From the NCBI RefSeq assembly GCF_900497805.2, contig NW_020944355.1, positions 474,461 to 538,460 on the forward strand: a DNA stretch of 64,000 bases, written 5' to 3'. The notes below the pieces were generated by a model. It worked only from the letters and a program-made list of their open reading frames with translations. It had not been told where the DNA came from and searched no databases. Positions 1 to 12,129 of this stretch are shown one piece after another (within the stretch, counting starts at the first letter, position 1; every line of letters begins with the position of its first letter). The position numbers and the translations under genes were made by a program. The stretch comes from Vombatus ursinus (Eukaryota > Chordata > Mammalia > Diprotodontia > Vombatidae).

Positions 1-2245
1 TACTATTGGAAGACCTCAATTTTCTCCTCTTACAACTAGATAAATTTAACCATAAAATAAACAAGAAAGAAGTTAAGGAAATGAGTAGGATTTTAGGAAC
101 ATCAGATATGATAGACTTATGGAGAAAATTGAATAGGAATAGAAAAGAATATACCTTTTTCTCAGCTATACCTGGTACCTACACAAAAATTGACCATGAA
201 TTAGGGCATAAAAACCTCATGGTTAAATGCAGAAAAGCAAAAATATTAAATCCATCCTTTTCAGACCATAATACAATAAAAATTATATTCAATAAAGAGC
301 CACAGATTAGAGTTAATTGGAAACTAAATAATCTAATCCTAAAGAATGGGTGGGTCAAAACCAATCATAAAAACAATCAAGAATTTCCTTAAAGAGAATG
401 AAAACAATGTACCAAAATTTATGGGATGCAGCCAAAGTAGTACTTAGGGGAAAATTTATATTTCTAAATGCTTACACCAATAAAATAGAGAAAGAGTAAA
501 TCAGTGAGTTGGGCATGCAACTAAAAAAACTAGAAAAAAAAACAAATTAAAAATCCCCAATTAAACACCAAATTAGAAACCCTGAAAATCAAAGGAGAGA
601 TTAATACAATGGAAAGTAAGAAAACTATTGAACTAATAAAACTAGAAGATAGTTTTATGAAAAAAATATTTTAGAGAGCTAGAAAAATAATTACAAAATT
701 CATCTGGAAGAACAAAAGGTCAAGAATAGCAAGAGAATCAATGAAAAAATGTGAAGGACGGTGGCCTAGCGGTACTAGATCTCAATCTGGTACTGGCTAA
801 GAAATAGAGTGGTAGGTCAGTGGAATAAATTAGGTTCACAATACACAGTAGTAAATGACCATAGTAATCTAGTGTTTGATAAACCCAAAGACTCCAGCTC
901 TTGGGAAGAGAACTCACTATTTGACAAAAACTGCTGGGAAAACTGGAAAGCAATTTGGCAGAAACTAGGTATAAATCAACATCTCACACTGTATACTGAG
1001 ATGAAGTCAAAATGGGTTCATGATTTAGACATAAAAGGTAATATCATAAGAAAACTAGGGCAACATATAAAATTTTACCTGTCAGATCTATGGATAAGGG
1101 AAGAATTTATGACCCAACATGTGATAAAGAGCATTATAAGATATAAAATGTATAATTTTGATTATATCAAATTAAAAAATTTTTGCACAAAAATCCAGTG
1201 TAGTCAACATTAGAAGAAAAGCAGGAAATGGGAGAGGTGGGATTTTATAGCAAGTTTCTTTGATAAAGGCCTCATTTCTCAAATATGTAGCGAAATGAGT
1301 CAAATTTGTAAAAATAAGAATCATTGCCCAATTGATAAATGGCCAAAGGACATAAACAAGCAGTTTTCAGGAAAAGAAATCAAAGTTATCTATAGTCACA
1401 GGGGAAAAAAGTTCTAAATCACTGTTAATTAGAGAAATGCAAATTAAAACAACTGAGGTACCACTTCACAGCTATCAGATTGACAGAAAAGGAAAACGAC
1501 AAATGTTGAAGGGAATGTGGAAAAATTGGGACACTAATGCACTGTTGGTGGAGTTATGAATTGAGCCAATCATTCTGGAGAATAGTCTGTATCAACAAAG
1601 AGATCAAAGGAAAAAGAAAAGGACCTATATGTACAAAAATATTTATAGCAGTGCTTTTTGTGGTGGCAAAGAATTGGAAATTGAGGGGATGCCCATTGGG
1701 GAATGGCTGAGCAAGTCATGGTATACGATTGTGATGGAATACTATTGTACTATAAAAAATGATGAGCAGAATGCTCTCAGAATAACCTGGGAAGACTTAC
1801 ATGAACTGATGCAAAGTGAAGTGAGCAGAACCAAGAGAACATTGTGCACAGTAACAGCAATATTATATGATGATTAACTGTGAATGACTTAGCTATTCTC
1901 AGCAATACAATGATCCAAGGCAATTCTGAGGATTCATGATGACAAATGCTCTCCACATCCAGAGAAAGAACTGATGAAGTCTGAATGCTGATTGAAGCAT
2001 ACTTTTTTTTTTACCTTTGTTTATTTTTCTTGGTTGTTTTTTTTTTTGCTCTGTTTTCTTTTGCAACAAGGCTAATATGGAAATGTGTTTTGTGTGATTG
2101 CACATGTATAATCTATATTAAGTTACTTGCCTTCTCAAGGAGGAGGGAGGCAAGGGAGGGAGAGAAAGAACTTGGAGCTCAAAATTTAAAAAAATGTTAA
2201 AAAGTTTTACATGTAACTGAGAAGAAACAAAAAAAAAACTTAATT
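1..2245 (+). mobile_element. L1 LINE, 3' part with ORF2 remnants and 3' UTR
   Basis: Starts outside the window. 6-392 translates to the end of the L1 endonuclease (IDLWRKLNRNRKEYTFF, then KIDHELGHK and FSDHNTIKI). At about 655-670 the sequence jumps from DSFMKK to ITKFIWKNKR, so nearly all of the reverse transcriptase domain is missing. 809-1190 is the C-terminal ORF2 region (DQWNKLGSQ-type, then NCWENWKAIWQKLGI and LSDLW). 1629-1880 is the end of ORF2 (GEWLSKS..., IVMEYYCTIKND). The 3' UTR ends in an A-rich tail near 2200-2240. Several stops and frameshifts: a dead copy. Confidence 0.9.
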
Positions 2246-2317
2246 GAGGCAAAGGAGCAGGAAAATAAGTTATGGCTTCATAGAATCTTTTAGAGCTGGA
2301 AAGCACCTTAGAGGCAT

Positions 2318-2525
2318 TAATTCATTCATTCAACTAGCATTTATTTTGCACATGCTCTGTTTCATGAACTAATCTAAGCAATGAGAACCTCCCAAAATAG
2401 CCCCTAGCCTCAAGGAGTTTCCACTCTCCTGGGTAGATACGATGTAAACATAGACAAGTCACTATGAAACGTGTACAAAGTAAGATGGAGGCAAGATGAG
2501 CATGAACAGCTAGAGAGAGATCATT
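2318..2525 (-). mobile_element. L2 LINE 3' fragment
   Basis: CATTCATTCAACTAGCATTTATT followed by a CTCAAGGAGTTTCCACTCT stretch is the reverse complement of the L2 3' end (ageing copy). Confidence 0.6.
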
Positions 2526-2544
2526 GAATTCCTTTTTCCACCTC

Positions 2545-2690
2545 ACCATTTTACAGAGGAAGAAACTGAGGCCCAGAGAGATGGAAGGGACTTGTCCAAG
2601 GTCACTACTCTTAGAAGAGGAGGCAGGCCCATAGCTGCCTGAAGTTGGGTGTGCTTTACAGTCAGTGACCAGGCTATAAGCTTAGTCCTC
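2545..2690 (-). mobile_element. MIR-type SINE fragment
   Basis: CATTTTACAGAGGAAGAAAC, GAGGCCCAGAGAG and AAGGTCACT are the reverse complement of the MIR core and tRNA-related part. Confidence 0.6.
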
Positions 2691-2902
2691 CATCGCTCAG
2701 AGAAAGTGAACAGCTTGGCTGAGAGCCTCTAGAATGAAAAGGGGTGCATCTCCCAGATACACAGCTAGGTGTGCCCATTGTGAGTCATTCAGCTTTTGGG
2801 CAGGGAGGGGCGCCTGAGGGAGACCATCAGGGAGCAGTGCTGAAAGAAAGACCAGTGTTTGACATTTGCCCTTTTCAGTGAAAACTTTAGCCAAGAAAGA
2901 GC

Positions 2903-3130
2903 CGGCAATTGGGTGATCCAGTGGAAAATGCACTGGGCCTCGCGTTAGGAAGACCTGAATTCAAATCTAGTCCCATGCCCTTCCTAGCTGTGTGACCCTG
3001 GAGAACTCACTTCACCTCTGCTTGCCTCAGTTATCTCAGGGCTTGTTGAGAGGATCATATGAGATAATATTTGTAAAGCACTTTGCAAACCTTAAAGCAC
3101 TATGTAAATGTAATAGCATGTAATGCTATT
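2903..3130 (+). mobile_element. MIR/CORE-SINE, nearly full length
   Basis: Contains GTGACCCTGGAGAACTCAC, the CTGCTTGCCTCAG core, and the 3' signature TTTGCAAACCTTAAAGCACT. Confidence 0.8.
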
Positions 3131-4439
3131 ATAACTGTGAGGATGAAGACAAACATAGCTCATCTTGCTGTTCTGCCTTCAAATGGCAATATAGTATGCC
3201 TGGCTGTTCCCGTTGCTGGCTTCCTTCCTCCCAACATGAAGATCCCACTTGGTGTATCCTTAAGGTGCTGGTTGCTAATGCAATGTTGATAGATCAGATA
3301 GCCTCTTTAAACGCTTTGGGGGAGATTGATTTCTACCCACCCCACCCCACTCCCCACCTTAAGCATCAAGTACCGCCTGCAGCACCTTAACTGTTTATTT
3401 CATCAAAAGACTCTCTAAGCATATTTTATATTTATTGCATCTTTGGGAGTAATAATTTTCTTCCCAGCTTTCAAATTACTACATATTTGTTACCATGCCA
3501 CCAAGAGAGGAGATCATTTGTTATTAGTTGCTTGTCGGACGGGAAACATTTAATTCAAGCTGAAACCACCACAAGAGAAAATAAATAGCGCATTGCATAC
3601 GCCAAGAGTCTGTTGGCATGGCTGGGCGGTGGGGGGAATCATTTGGACCATATGGCGGGCGTTTGTCTTGGGAGATCTGCATTCCCGCAGCCTTGTTGTA
3701 CCTTCTTCCTGACCAGGACTGTCTTCAGAAGCTCGGGAAGTATCTTTAGGGAAGAGGAGGAGAGGGAAATCAAGTCAAGTCAGAGAATCCATCTGGGAGT
3801 TGGACTGTCCCACTAAGTTTTTTTTTTGGGGGGGGGGAGCATCATCTGCATTGCAGAGATAGCCAAAATCTACCATGTGAATGAAGAGCAGCTCAGTCAA
3901 TCACCTGGATGGCTCTTGACAGCAAGATAACTCCCTTCTGATCCCTCAAGCCCAGCTCAGGTGCCTCTTCCAGAAAAGATGTCTGTGAGCTCAGACAAAC
4001 TGTGCTTCTCACCTCTTCTCTACCTCTGTCCTCAGGGACAAGTCAAATCAACGTGAACCACGCCCCCAAAAATGTGTCCTTTGGGCTCCACAAATTCCTG
4101 AGTATCCAGAGGCTCTTTAGATTAAAGCCCTATCCAGAGAAGAGCCTCCCTAACCTCCTTAGGTATGACCACGAGCTCTCTGCTGATAACTTTTCAAAGG
4201 AAAGTACATTGAGCTCTGCCCCCTGCTTTCTCAGATGGAACTAGGAAAATGGCACATACATAATAGGCACTTGTCAAAGACTTGTCAATTAGCTGATGAC
4301 AGGGTAAAAGCCCCAGGAACATCTGGGAGATGGCACAGCCACTTATGATATAATGTTGCTTTTTTAAAAAAAAAGTTATTTTTTAGTTCAAGCCTATGAT
4401 TTCATTGGAGGATGGGAGGGGGGAGGGATACGCCAGGTG
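3131..4439. other. Spacer, no gene seen; part may be conserved noncoding DNA
   Basis: No coding exon or clear transposon recognised. 3380-3620 is AT-rich, low in repeats and complex in sequence, unlike the SINE-laden surroundings. 3819-3838 is a T then G homopolymer run. Confidence 0.35.
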
Positions 4440-4645
4440 TGAAAATCCCCTCTTAATGCAGTGAGGTACAATGGAAAAAGAGCTGGATTTAAAGACCTGG
4501 GTTTGGATCCTGGCTCTTGTTTACAGTGTGACCCTGGGCAAGTGACTTCACCTCTCGGGGCCTCAGTTTCATCATCTGTAAAATGAGAGGGTTGGATTAG
4601 CAGACCTCTAAGGACCTTTCCAGCTCTCATTCTAACATCCTATGG
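4440..4645 (+). mobile_element. MIR SINE
   Basis: GTGACCCTGGGCAAGTGAC, CCTCAGTTTCATCATCTGTA and a degenerate 3' part. Confidence 0.8.
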
Positions 4646-5289
4646 TTAGATTGTCCTGTTTCCAGGGATTGTCTATCCACTATGCCACACACCATGTTAC
4701 AACATTAGATTTCCAGTTTATATGACCAGGGAGATGGTCAATAGTTACTCGCTCTATACCCTTTGAACTCTCTAGCCCTCTAATTACGCACCAGAATGTA
4801 GAGATTCACAGGACAAAAGAGAGAGGACCCCTTCCCCCCAATGTAAAATCCTCATGAATGAATGCCAGAGATCTTCAGTGCTCACTCAGTACCTATTTTT
4901 TCCCAGGGACACGCTCATTAGATGATTTGCAGGTTTGTGTCTGGGGACCATCAAGGTACATCCCTTACTATAGAGATACTTCCAGTTTACCTTGTCCCCC
5001 TCACTGCTCCACACCCGAAAACAAGCACTGACTTTAACCAGACAGGTGAGTAGGCAGGCAAGCGGTGAAGACAGGCTGGCTTCTGACTAGGGTTTAGCCC
5101 TACACTAGGGCCCACTGAGGTTGTGGAGACTCTGCCCAGATCTGTCTCCTCAGAGAGCACTAAGGACAAGGATATAGGCTAGTAAACCAATGTCCCAACG
5201 TGTGGAGGATAAGGCAGCTTTGCAATCCAGCCTGTGGGTGTATCTACCAGCAAAGGGGAAGGAGCAAGAAAGTGAGATATCAGGGAAAA
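4646..5289. other. Spacer, nothing recognised
   Basis: Unique-looking sequence without a credible open frame or known repeat. The left end of the older L1 may begin somewhere in the last 100 bases. Confidence 0.4.
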
Positions 5290-5767
5290 CAAAAAGGTTG
5301 AAACACCAAAGATTTTAAGATAGAAAACCCTCAATAAAAGTCTCAGAGTACAAGGAGATAAATCAACAGAGAATGTCCTAAAAATAGAAGGTAATGTGAA
5401 TACTAAATCCTCAAAGAGATTATGAAGCTCTCTTATCAAACATTACTAGGAAAAAGAACCAAGGCCTGATGAAATATAGAATCCTGTGAACTCCCAAGAG
5501 AGCATGGAACAACATGAAGGCACTCCAAAATGGTTCAACAGAAAAATGAAGTCCATAAAAGCAATTAGGAATGACTATATCTCAGAAATTAGAGCTCTCA
5601 ATGCAGAATGTTAAAAACCCAATTAGAGGGGGGCAGCTAGGTGGCACAGTGGATAGAGCACCGGCCCTGAAGTCAGGAGGACCTGAGTTCAAATCTGACC
5701 TCAGACCAAACACTTGACACTTGCTAGCTGTGTGATCCTGGGCAAGTCACTTAACCCCAATTGCCTA

Positions 5768-5798
<31 letters not shown>

Positions 5799-6545
5799 TC
5801 AATTAGATAATTAGAAAAAAATGAATCCAAGATGGAAAATCTCTATAAAGAAGTGAAAGAGAAGTGAAAGAAAGATGAACAGATCTGAAACACAGAAATA
5901 CTTACGAGAAGGAAAAGTTGGCAGAATAGAAGCAACAGATACCAATGATAAAAGAAAACATGAACTCTATACAAACCAAAGTGATTGAGCTTGAAGACTA
6001 GATGAGCTGAGATAACTTGGGGATTCTTTGTCTCCCAGAAGAATATGATAAATAAATAAACCTGATCACCACAGTGCAGATAATAATGCAATAACAGTTC
6101 CCAGATCTTTTGACTACATAAAATAAAGTATGAATCAATAGAATCTACAGATCACTTGCAGAAAGACAAACAAAACCCAAAAAATCTGGTCCTTCAAACT
6201 CCAGGACATATAGTGGTTAGATTTAACAATTTCAGTGGCAAAAACCGTATTTTGCAATGGCCAGGAGAAAAGACCTTCAAATATAAAGGAAAGAAAATTC
6301 ACATAACACAAGAAATTGCAGGAGAGAATGGAATAGTATATTCTGAAAAGCAGAGAAACCTAAAGCTGCAACCCAAAATGATATAACCTGTAAACACATC
6401 TAAAAATCAATGAAAAAAAGATAGACATTCAATAAGAGAGACATTTGAGGAATCCTTGAAAAAAAATCAGATGTGAGAAGAATATGGGACTTGAAAACAT
6501 CTCAAGCAATAGAAACATAAGAAAGGTGAATTAGTACATTTACCA
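5290..6545 (+). mobile_element. Old L1 fragment, ORF1 region, split by a SINE
   Basis: 6156-6386 reads GHIVVRFNNFSGKNRILQ and then FKYKGKKIHITQE, resembling the C-terminal domain of L1 ORF1 (IIVRF...LKGKPIRLTADLS type). Upstream A-rich sequence is compatible with the start of ORF1. The copy is interrupted by the WSINE1-like insertion at 5628-5799 and has many stops. Confidence 0.6.
5628..5799 (+). mobile_element. WSINE1-like SINE with (AAAAC)n tail
   Basis: Begins GGGGGGCAGCTAGGTGGCAC, carries the CCGGCCCTGAAGTCAGGAGG head, AAGTCACTTAACCCCAATTG, and a tail of AAAAC repeats. Flanked by CAATTAGA at 5620-5627 and 5800-5807, a target-site duplication showing insertion into the older L1. Confidence 0.9.
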
Positions 6546-6559
6546 ATGAGTTGCCCCAT

Positions 6560-6562
<3 letters not shown>

Positions 6563-6610
<48 letters not shown>
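6563..6610. repeat. (GA)n microsatellite
   Basis: Uninterrupted GA dinucleotides, about 23 units. Confidence 0.95.
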
Positions 6611-6612
<2 letters not shown>

Positions 6613-7599
6613 TTTATAGGGCAAAAAGGGGACAATTAAGAACTTTTAAAGACATGAAAAGGGCTAAAGATGTATATGGAGCTTAAAGAAATAGAAGAAG
6701 TGAAGGCAAATGAAAACTAAAGCAAGGTGGACTAAAGTCCATTACCTCCCTCCCGCCCCCCTTCGCCCTTACATGTTCATCAATCTATATTTTAGGAGGA
6801 GACTGTAGAGTGGGAGAATGCTTAAATGTGGAGGTGGGGGACTGAGGCAGATAGGCAGTGGTATGCTGGTAAATGTTTAATAACTAGTTCTCTGAGAGAA
6901 ATGTATGCTTGACATACAAGTTGAATCTACATTATTAACATTTTCTCCATCACTTTCTTAAGTCTAGACAATGTATAAAACAATAAATCAAGCCTGGATC
7001 TGCAGCATTTGTCAGTTTTTGAGGTGTTAATGTTCACAGTGAAAACTTAACCAGCTTTCACAAGTCAGTTTGAGCTAGCTCTGGATCTCCTGGGAATGGA
7101 TGATGCACCCCTACCAAATCCAAGGGTGAATAGTGAAGAGGTGATGATTTCCATAGCCTCTCAGCAAGAAACAGGGGGTGCAACAGCAAAAGAATGGGAG
7201 AGGAAGCAGAGGGGAGAAATTGAGCCTGGAAGACTGAAAAGGTAGGGGAGCAGTCTCAACCCAAAGAGTGGAGTCAGGCCCCATTGAAGAGCACTCCTTC
7301 AGAGGAAGACATGTATGCCTGTAATAGGAGATTACACCATGATGGGTTTAATCTGGGAATATTTGTTGCTTTGGGAAGCTCTCTTCTCTGACAGTGTTCT
7401 GCTTCCGTGGACAGCATCCTGGACTAGCAGCCAAAACTCCAAACTAGGGAAAGGACAGGTGAATGGGAAAGCCAGGAAGGGTAGAGTGAGTGGGTGGAAG
7501 GGAAGAGAGACTATGGGAATACAGTTGCATCGAAGTCATTTAAGTAAAACTAATTTCAGTGGTATTGACTTGGAGGAAGGGGATTAAAAAAGTCTTTTA
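6611..7599. other. Unassigned block between two L1 pieces
   Basis: No open frame of interest and no family I can name. It separates the ORF1-like and ORF2-like pieces of the older L1, so it may be L1 inter-ORF sequence, another insertion, or both. Confidence 0.35.
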
Positions 7600-8157
7600 A
7601 AATACCAAAGTAATAAACGGAGGAAAAAATAGGCCTAACTCTTATAATTTTATATGTGAATGGACTAAACAATCCAGTTAAATGAGAAAGTGACAGTGGA
7701 TAAGAAAAGAAAACCCTGTATTTCATTGTTTACAAAAAATATCTAAAAAGCAAATGCATAGTGAGTCAAAATGAGTGGGTAGAACAAAATTTACTGTGCA
7801 TCAGGTGAATTCTAAAAAGCAGAAGTTGTAATCATACTCTCCAACAAAGCAAAAATAAAAATTCGCAATGTCAATAGATTTATACCACAAAATGATACTT
7901 AGCTTAAAGGAACAATAGATAATGAATCAAAATCCCATAAACATATATGCACCAAATAGCACAGCACCATAAAGGACAAGTTAGCTGAACTGCACAAAAA
8001 CAAAGATGGCAGCACATTAATAGTAAGGAAATTTAATATTCTTCTTCCCAAGACAGACAAATCTAACAAAGGTGAAAAAAAAAAAGACAACACTATTGAC
8101 CAAACTATTGGAGAATTTAGAGCTAAATGATTTATGGCACCTTCTGATTTGGAACAT
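7600..8157 (+). mobile_element. Old L1 fragment, ORF2 endonuclease region
   Basis: Broken translation resembles the L1 endonuclease stretch INIYAPN...TLIVGDFNTPL...DRSN...: here HKHICTK, TLIVRKFNILLPKTDKSN and TIDQTIGEF. Decayed but recognisable. Confidence 0.55.
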
Positions 8158-8162
8158 CAAAG

Positions 8163-8345
8163 AATATAGCTAGCATTTATATAGCATTTTAAGGTTTGCA
8201 AAGTGCTTTCTATGAGTTTTCTCATTTGATCTTCACAACAACTCTGTGAAGTACATATAATTATTATTATAATTATTATTATTATCCTTAAAACCAGGAT
8301 GAGGAAACTGAGACTCAGAGAGATTAAGTGAATATTACTATACTC
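8163..8345 (-). mobile_element. MIR SINE with internal (ATT)n
   Basis: GCATTTATATAGCATTTTAAGGTTTGCAAAG and GAGGAAACTGAGACTCAGAG are the reverse complement of MIR 3' and core parts; an ATT run lies between them. Confidence 0.8.
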
Positions 8346-8349
8346 TTTG

Positions 8350-8720
8350 TAAAAAATCACACGTATGATGAATATAGAGAAGCATGAGAAGATGAATGAA
8401 CTGATACAAAGTTCAGTAAGCAGAATGAGGGAAACGTGTCAATGGAAGGAATAATAGCAACAACAACAGAACGATCGAAACTCCAGTTTTCAAAATTACA
8501 ATCGCCAAGTTTGACACTAAAGAAGAGATTTTTAAAAGGCGCCCTACTTGACTTCTTTGGGGGGAAACGGGACTATGAGTGTGGAAAAGTGCATATGTCA
8601 GACTCCTTTGATGTGTTTGTTAGTTTTGGTGAACTGGGTTTTTTCTCTCTTTTTAATTTTTTGTTATAAGGAATGGCTCTCTGGGAAGTGGAGGGGGAGA
8701 AGAGAATTATACAAGAGAAG
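8350..8720 (+). mobile_element. L1 3' end fragment
   Basis: AATGAACTGATACAAAGTTC and CAGTAAGCAGAATGAG parallel the 3' end of the L1 at 1800-1840 (CATGAACTGATGCAAAGTGA, AGTGAGCAGAACCAAG). The L1-type 3' UTR stretch GGAATGGCTCTCTGGGAAGT follows. Confidence 0.5.
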
Positions 8721-10448
8721 CTGAGAAAAGGTGTCATCAAAGAATGGACAAACAGAAAAGAGGATGGGCTGAGGACCTGGTGAGGGCGTTAGAGAGCAGC
8801 TCCTGTCTTCCGTTGATACGTTCATGGAGAACATGGAGGAGAATTGCCCAGGATGGGTGGGAAGCGATAGGTTATGATCTGCATGGTTAGAAAGACTGCC
8901 CAAAGATTTTCACTGGAGCACTGCTATAATGGAAGACTAATCTTAATTTAAAAAAAAAGTTATTTCCAGAGAACCAAAAAAATAGTAATTTTACCAACAG
9001 CCATGTTTGGCCTCTATGCTGCTATTGCTCTTTTTTTTATCATCTGTAGTTTTTTTTTAATTGAAAATCAATTATAAATTCTGACTCTCTGCTTGGTGTT
9101 ACTCACTCATCTCCCTGAATGTGGAAGTGTTATACGAGTAGGTCTGAGTCACTCACTTCTCTTATCTCCATGCGCCCCTCTTCAGATTTCTAGTGTCTTT
9201 CAGCTTACCAGCTATAGGTACTCCCTGAAGACATTGAGCATCTTGTCCTTTTCTGTTCCTGACGGGAGCAACACTTGAGCACTTGGCTGAAGGAGCAGCC
9301 CATGGCCACCCTGGAACAAAGAACAGAGAATAAAGAATAAAGAAATAAAGAAATAAAGAAATAAAGCTGGACATGACAACTCGCATGTAATTGGACATCA
9401 GCTCACATTACTTTGAGCGTAAAAAGAAACTGTTTCCCCAGTTGGTGGTGCCGTAGGAAGCTGATACCATGGGAAGCACTTTCGTGTCCTACCTAATATA
9501 ATAAGGTTTGACTTTTGTTCTTTGGACAATTTAACACAGTATGGATTTCATTATCCTAGGAGAACTATTGACCAAAAAAAGCACATATTGCAATCAGAAG
9601 TCTAATGACCTTGTGTGAAAAGGAACTTTGTAAATCCTTTTCACTTAAAGCAAAATTGGACAAGGCCTTGCTTCTTTGTCAAAGGAACAGTGGTGTGATG
9701 GTTAGGAGACAGCGAGTGAGATGACCTGATGTGGCCTTTCCATACGCCACATCTATGACTCTGTGGTTCAGTTCTTACTGTTTCCATAGTGAAATGGACC
9801 AGACACATTGAACGGAGTGGCTCTATTTTCTCATTGGTCAGTTTTGAACTGGCAGGGTTAATGTTGAGATCGACACGGAGAACACTCTCCTTTCAGAACA
9901 AAATGTGAACACACTCAGCACTTGCAGGTTCAAGATTGAATGATGAGGGGAATATCCAGGAAGCAAGCTGGTGAGGTGATGAACTTGAACTTGTATCTCT
10001 ATCAGCTCAGAGCCAGCTTCCAGGCCCCACCAGTTCCAACTGTTCGAAGCATAGCGAGCCCGGGTGATGGTCCTGCACTCCTCATCTCGAGCAGATGTTT
10101 GCTCTGGAAACAGGCTTCCCTCTTCAACATGAGCCATCAGCTGCCATGAGAATCTGCTAGCTTGTCATTTGCTTGGTTATACGTTCAGCGTGGACAGATT
10201 GGGAGGCCCTGAACATTTTGGAATGAAACTCGAGAAAATGGCGGCTGTCGCCTAACCGTACCCATTTACCCTCTGCTGGGTCACAGGGCCAGGAACATGT
10301 ATGGAAAGTTTGATCACACTTAACTTAGTGCTAAGTCCCTAATCCATACTCACCTTAACAAAATGTGTCCCAGAATGAACCTTTCTGGTATTAATAGGGT
10401 GAGAAAATGCAATTCTTCTTATGACCTCCTCGCACAGTTCAAGGTCAC
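8721..10448. other. Spacer, no gene seen
   Basis: 8720-8935 may be the 3' end of another retroelement (possibly RTE-type) but I cannot name it. 9318-9368 is a short (AAATAAAG)-type tandem run. The open frames at 9838-10149 on both strands show no domain or splice logic. Confidence 0.35.
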
Positions 10449-10825
10449 AGGATCAGAGGCTTAGACTGGAAGGAATCTGAAAAACCATTTAATTCAGGGC
10501 TTCTTAATATTTTTTTTGGTGTCATGGGCCACCTTGGAAATCTGGTGAAGCCTGTGAATCCCTTCTCAGGATCACATGTTTAAATGTATAAAATAAAATA
10601 TATAGTATTACATAGGAAATTAATTATATTGAAATACAGTCACCAAAATATTTTTAAGAACAAATTCATATGCCCCAGGTTCAGAACACTTAAAGAATAG
10701 GTAGTCTGACCTGATCATTTTACAGAAGGGGAAACTGAGACCCAAGAAAGTTATGATTTACCTAGAGTCACGCAGGTAGTACATGACCAAGCTGGAGCTG
10801 GATTCTGAGTCTACTGACTTCACTT
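10449..10825 (-). mobile_element. MIR-type SINE split by a hAT-like element
   Basis: 10449-10494 (TTAGACTGGAAGGAATC...) and 10710-10825 (CATTTTACAGAAGGGGAAAC, GTCACGCAGGTAGTAC) are the two halves of one SINE in reverse orientation. Confidence 0.55.
10495..10692. mobile_element. hAT-like nonautonomous DNA transposon
   Basis: Opens CAGGGCTTCTTAA and closes with a degenerate inverse (GGTTCAGAACACTTAA). The interior (TGTCATGGGCC, CCCTTCTCAGGATCAC, AAAATAAAATATATAG) is the reverse of the element at 24257-24518, so both belong to one family. Confidence 0.65.
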
Positions 10826-11594
10826 TTTCTGCCGTAAATACTGCAAAGAGAGAAAAACAACATTGACCAAATCATTTATGTTAGAGTCAGTTAGGATGGA
10901 GAGGGGAGTGACCAATGAGTCTGGGTCTCCCATCCCCCTGTCCCAAGAAAGAGAACTCTTCATACATGTTTTCTTGCTCTGGCTTTTCTACCCCTCCCTC
11001 TACTCTTCTCCTCTTGGGCCTTCCCTCCTCTTCCCTCCCTGCTTATTACCTTCTCACAGCCCCAAGAGAAACCAATCATCAGAACAAACAAACCTTGTGG
11101 CCAAAGGCCCAGGTTCTGACTGTGCCCTTCCCTCCTCTCCCCTCCATTAGCAGCTTCATTGTTCCCTCTGCTTGGAGTGAGCAGAGCTCAAGTGTGGTTG
11201 GGTCTCTATAATAATCTTTTTTTTAAGCTTAATTGACACTTTTTACCTTACAGTCATTTCCAGATATCCCCTAACTCCTGTTTCCATCAGTGAGGTTTCT
11301 CTTGTCACTAATAGAAGAGTGCGTGCTATACCCCTTTCCTATTCTGGCACATTTGCAGGTTGGAAGGGGGAAAGGACAGAGCAAGGCAACACAAGGGTGC
11401 ATCGAACTACATTTACACAGAGTTAGCACTTTGTGAAGGGTAAGCCCCTTTCAGATTTGAGCAGATCTTTGCGGGTTTTTTCCCCACCTTCTGAAGGGTT
11501 TGAGGCCAGAATAGTCATCTGCAGATGGATAGGTTGCTACCCAATCATTTGCATGGATCAACAGGAGAAACTTTGAGTTTAAAAATCAAAGGAA
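10826..11594. other. Spacer, no gene seen
   Basis: The overlapping open frames at 10863-11211 run through C/T-rich sequence without domains or splice sites. No repeat family recognised. Confidence 0.35.
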
Positions 11595-11662
11595 TATTTA
11601 TTATTATTATATTATCATTATTATATTATAATATTATATTATTATATTATCATTATTTATTG
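11595..11662. repeat. (TTA)n-rich low-complexity tract
   Basis: Imperfect ATT/TTA repeats. Confidence 0.9.
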
Positions 11663-11892
11663 AGTAAATGGCTGTTGCCTGGCTATGGCCTAGACTAAAG
11701 AGCTGAGGAATGGGGAATTAACCTGGATAGTCACTGTAAGTTAGGGCAAGATTGCCCGCTGTGGAGGCCCAGCTTTGTATCACATAGGGAAGAAGAGTCA
11801 AAAAAGGTCAGCCTAGCCTCAGGGCATTAGCTTGCTGTTGATCTTACTGTGTGAGCAGATTAATTGAAGCTCAAGATTTTGGGGGGCTCAGA

Positions 11893-12025
11893 CATATGTA
11901 TATATATACATATATATATACATATATACATATATATACATATATACACACATATACACACACATATATACATATATACATATATATATACACATATACA
12001 TACATATATATATATATACATATAT
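11893..12025. repeat. TA/TACA microsatellite
   Basis: Alternating TATACA and CACATA units. The open frame across it (11864-12190) is only the repeat translated as IYIHIYI. Confidence 0.95.
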
Positions 12026-12057
12026 GATCATATTATTTGCAAATTGGTCTTACAGAG

Positions 12058-12118
12058 TTACCTGGAGTATAAAGAGGAAAAAGTGACTTGCCCAGGGTCA
12101 CACTGGCCATATAACCTG
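12058..12118 (-). mobile_element. MIR SINE fragment
   Basis: GAAAAAGTGACTTGCCCAGG and GTCACAC in reverse orientation. Confidence 0.55.
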
Positions 12119-12129
12119 AGCTCAGATCT

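Noticed and set aside
2970-3010. tRNA-like B-box motifs in many SINE heads
   Set aside because: They belong to tRNA-derived SINEs (MIR, MAR1, WSINE1-like); no clover-leaf-capable tRNA gene found.
8721-8935. Possible RTE-type LINE 3' end
   Set aside because: Only a vague resemblance from memory; no diagnostic motif could be confirmed.
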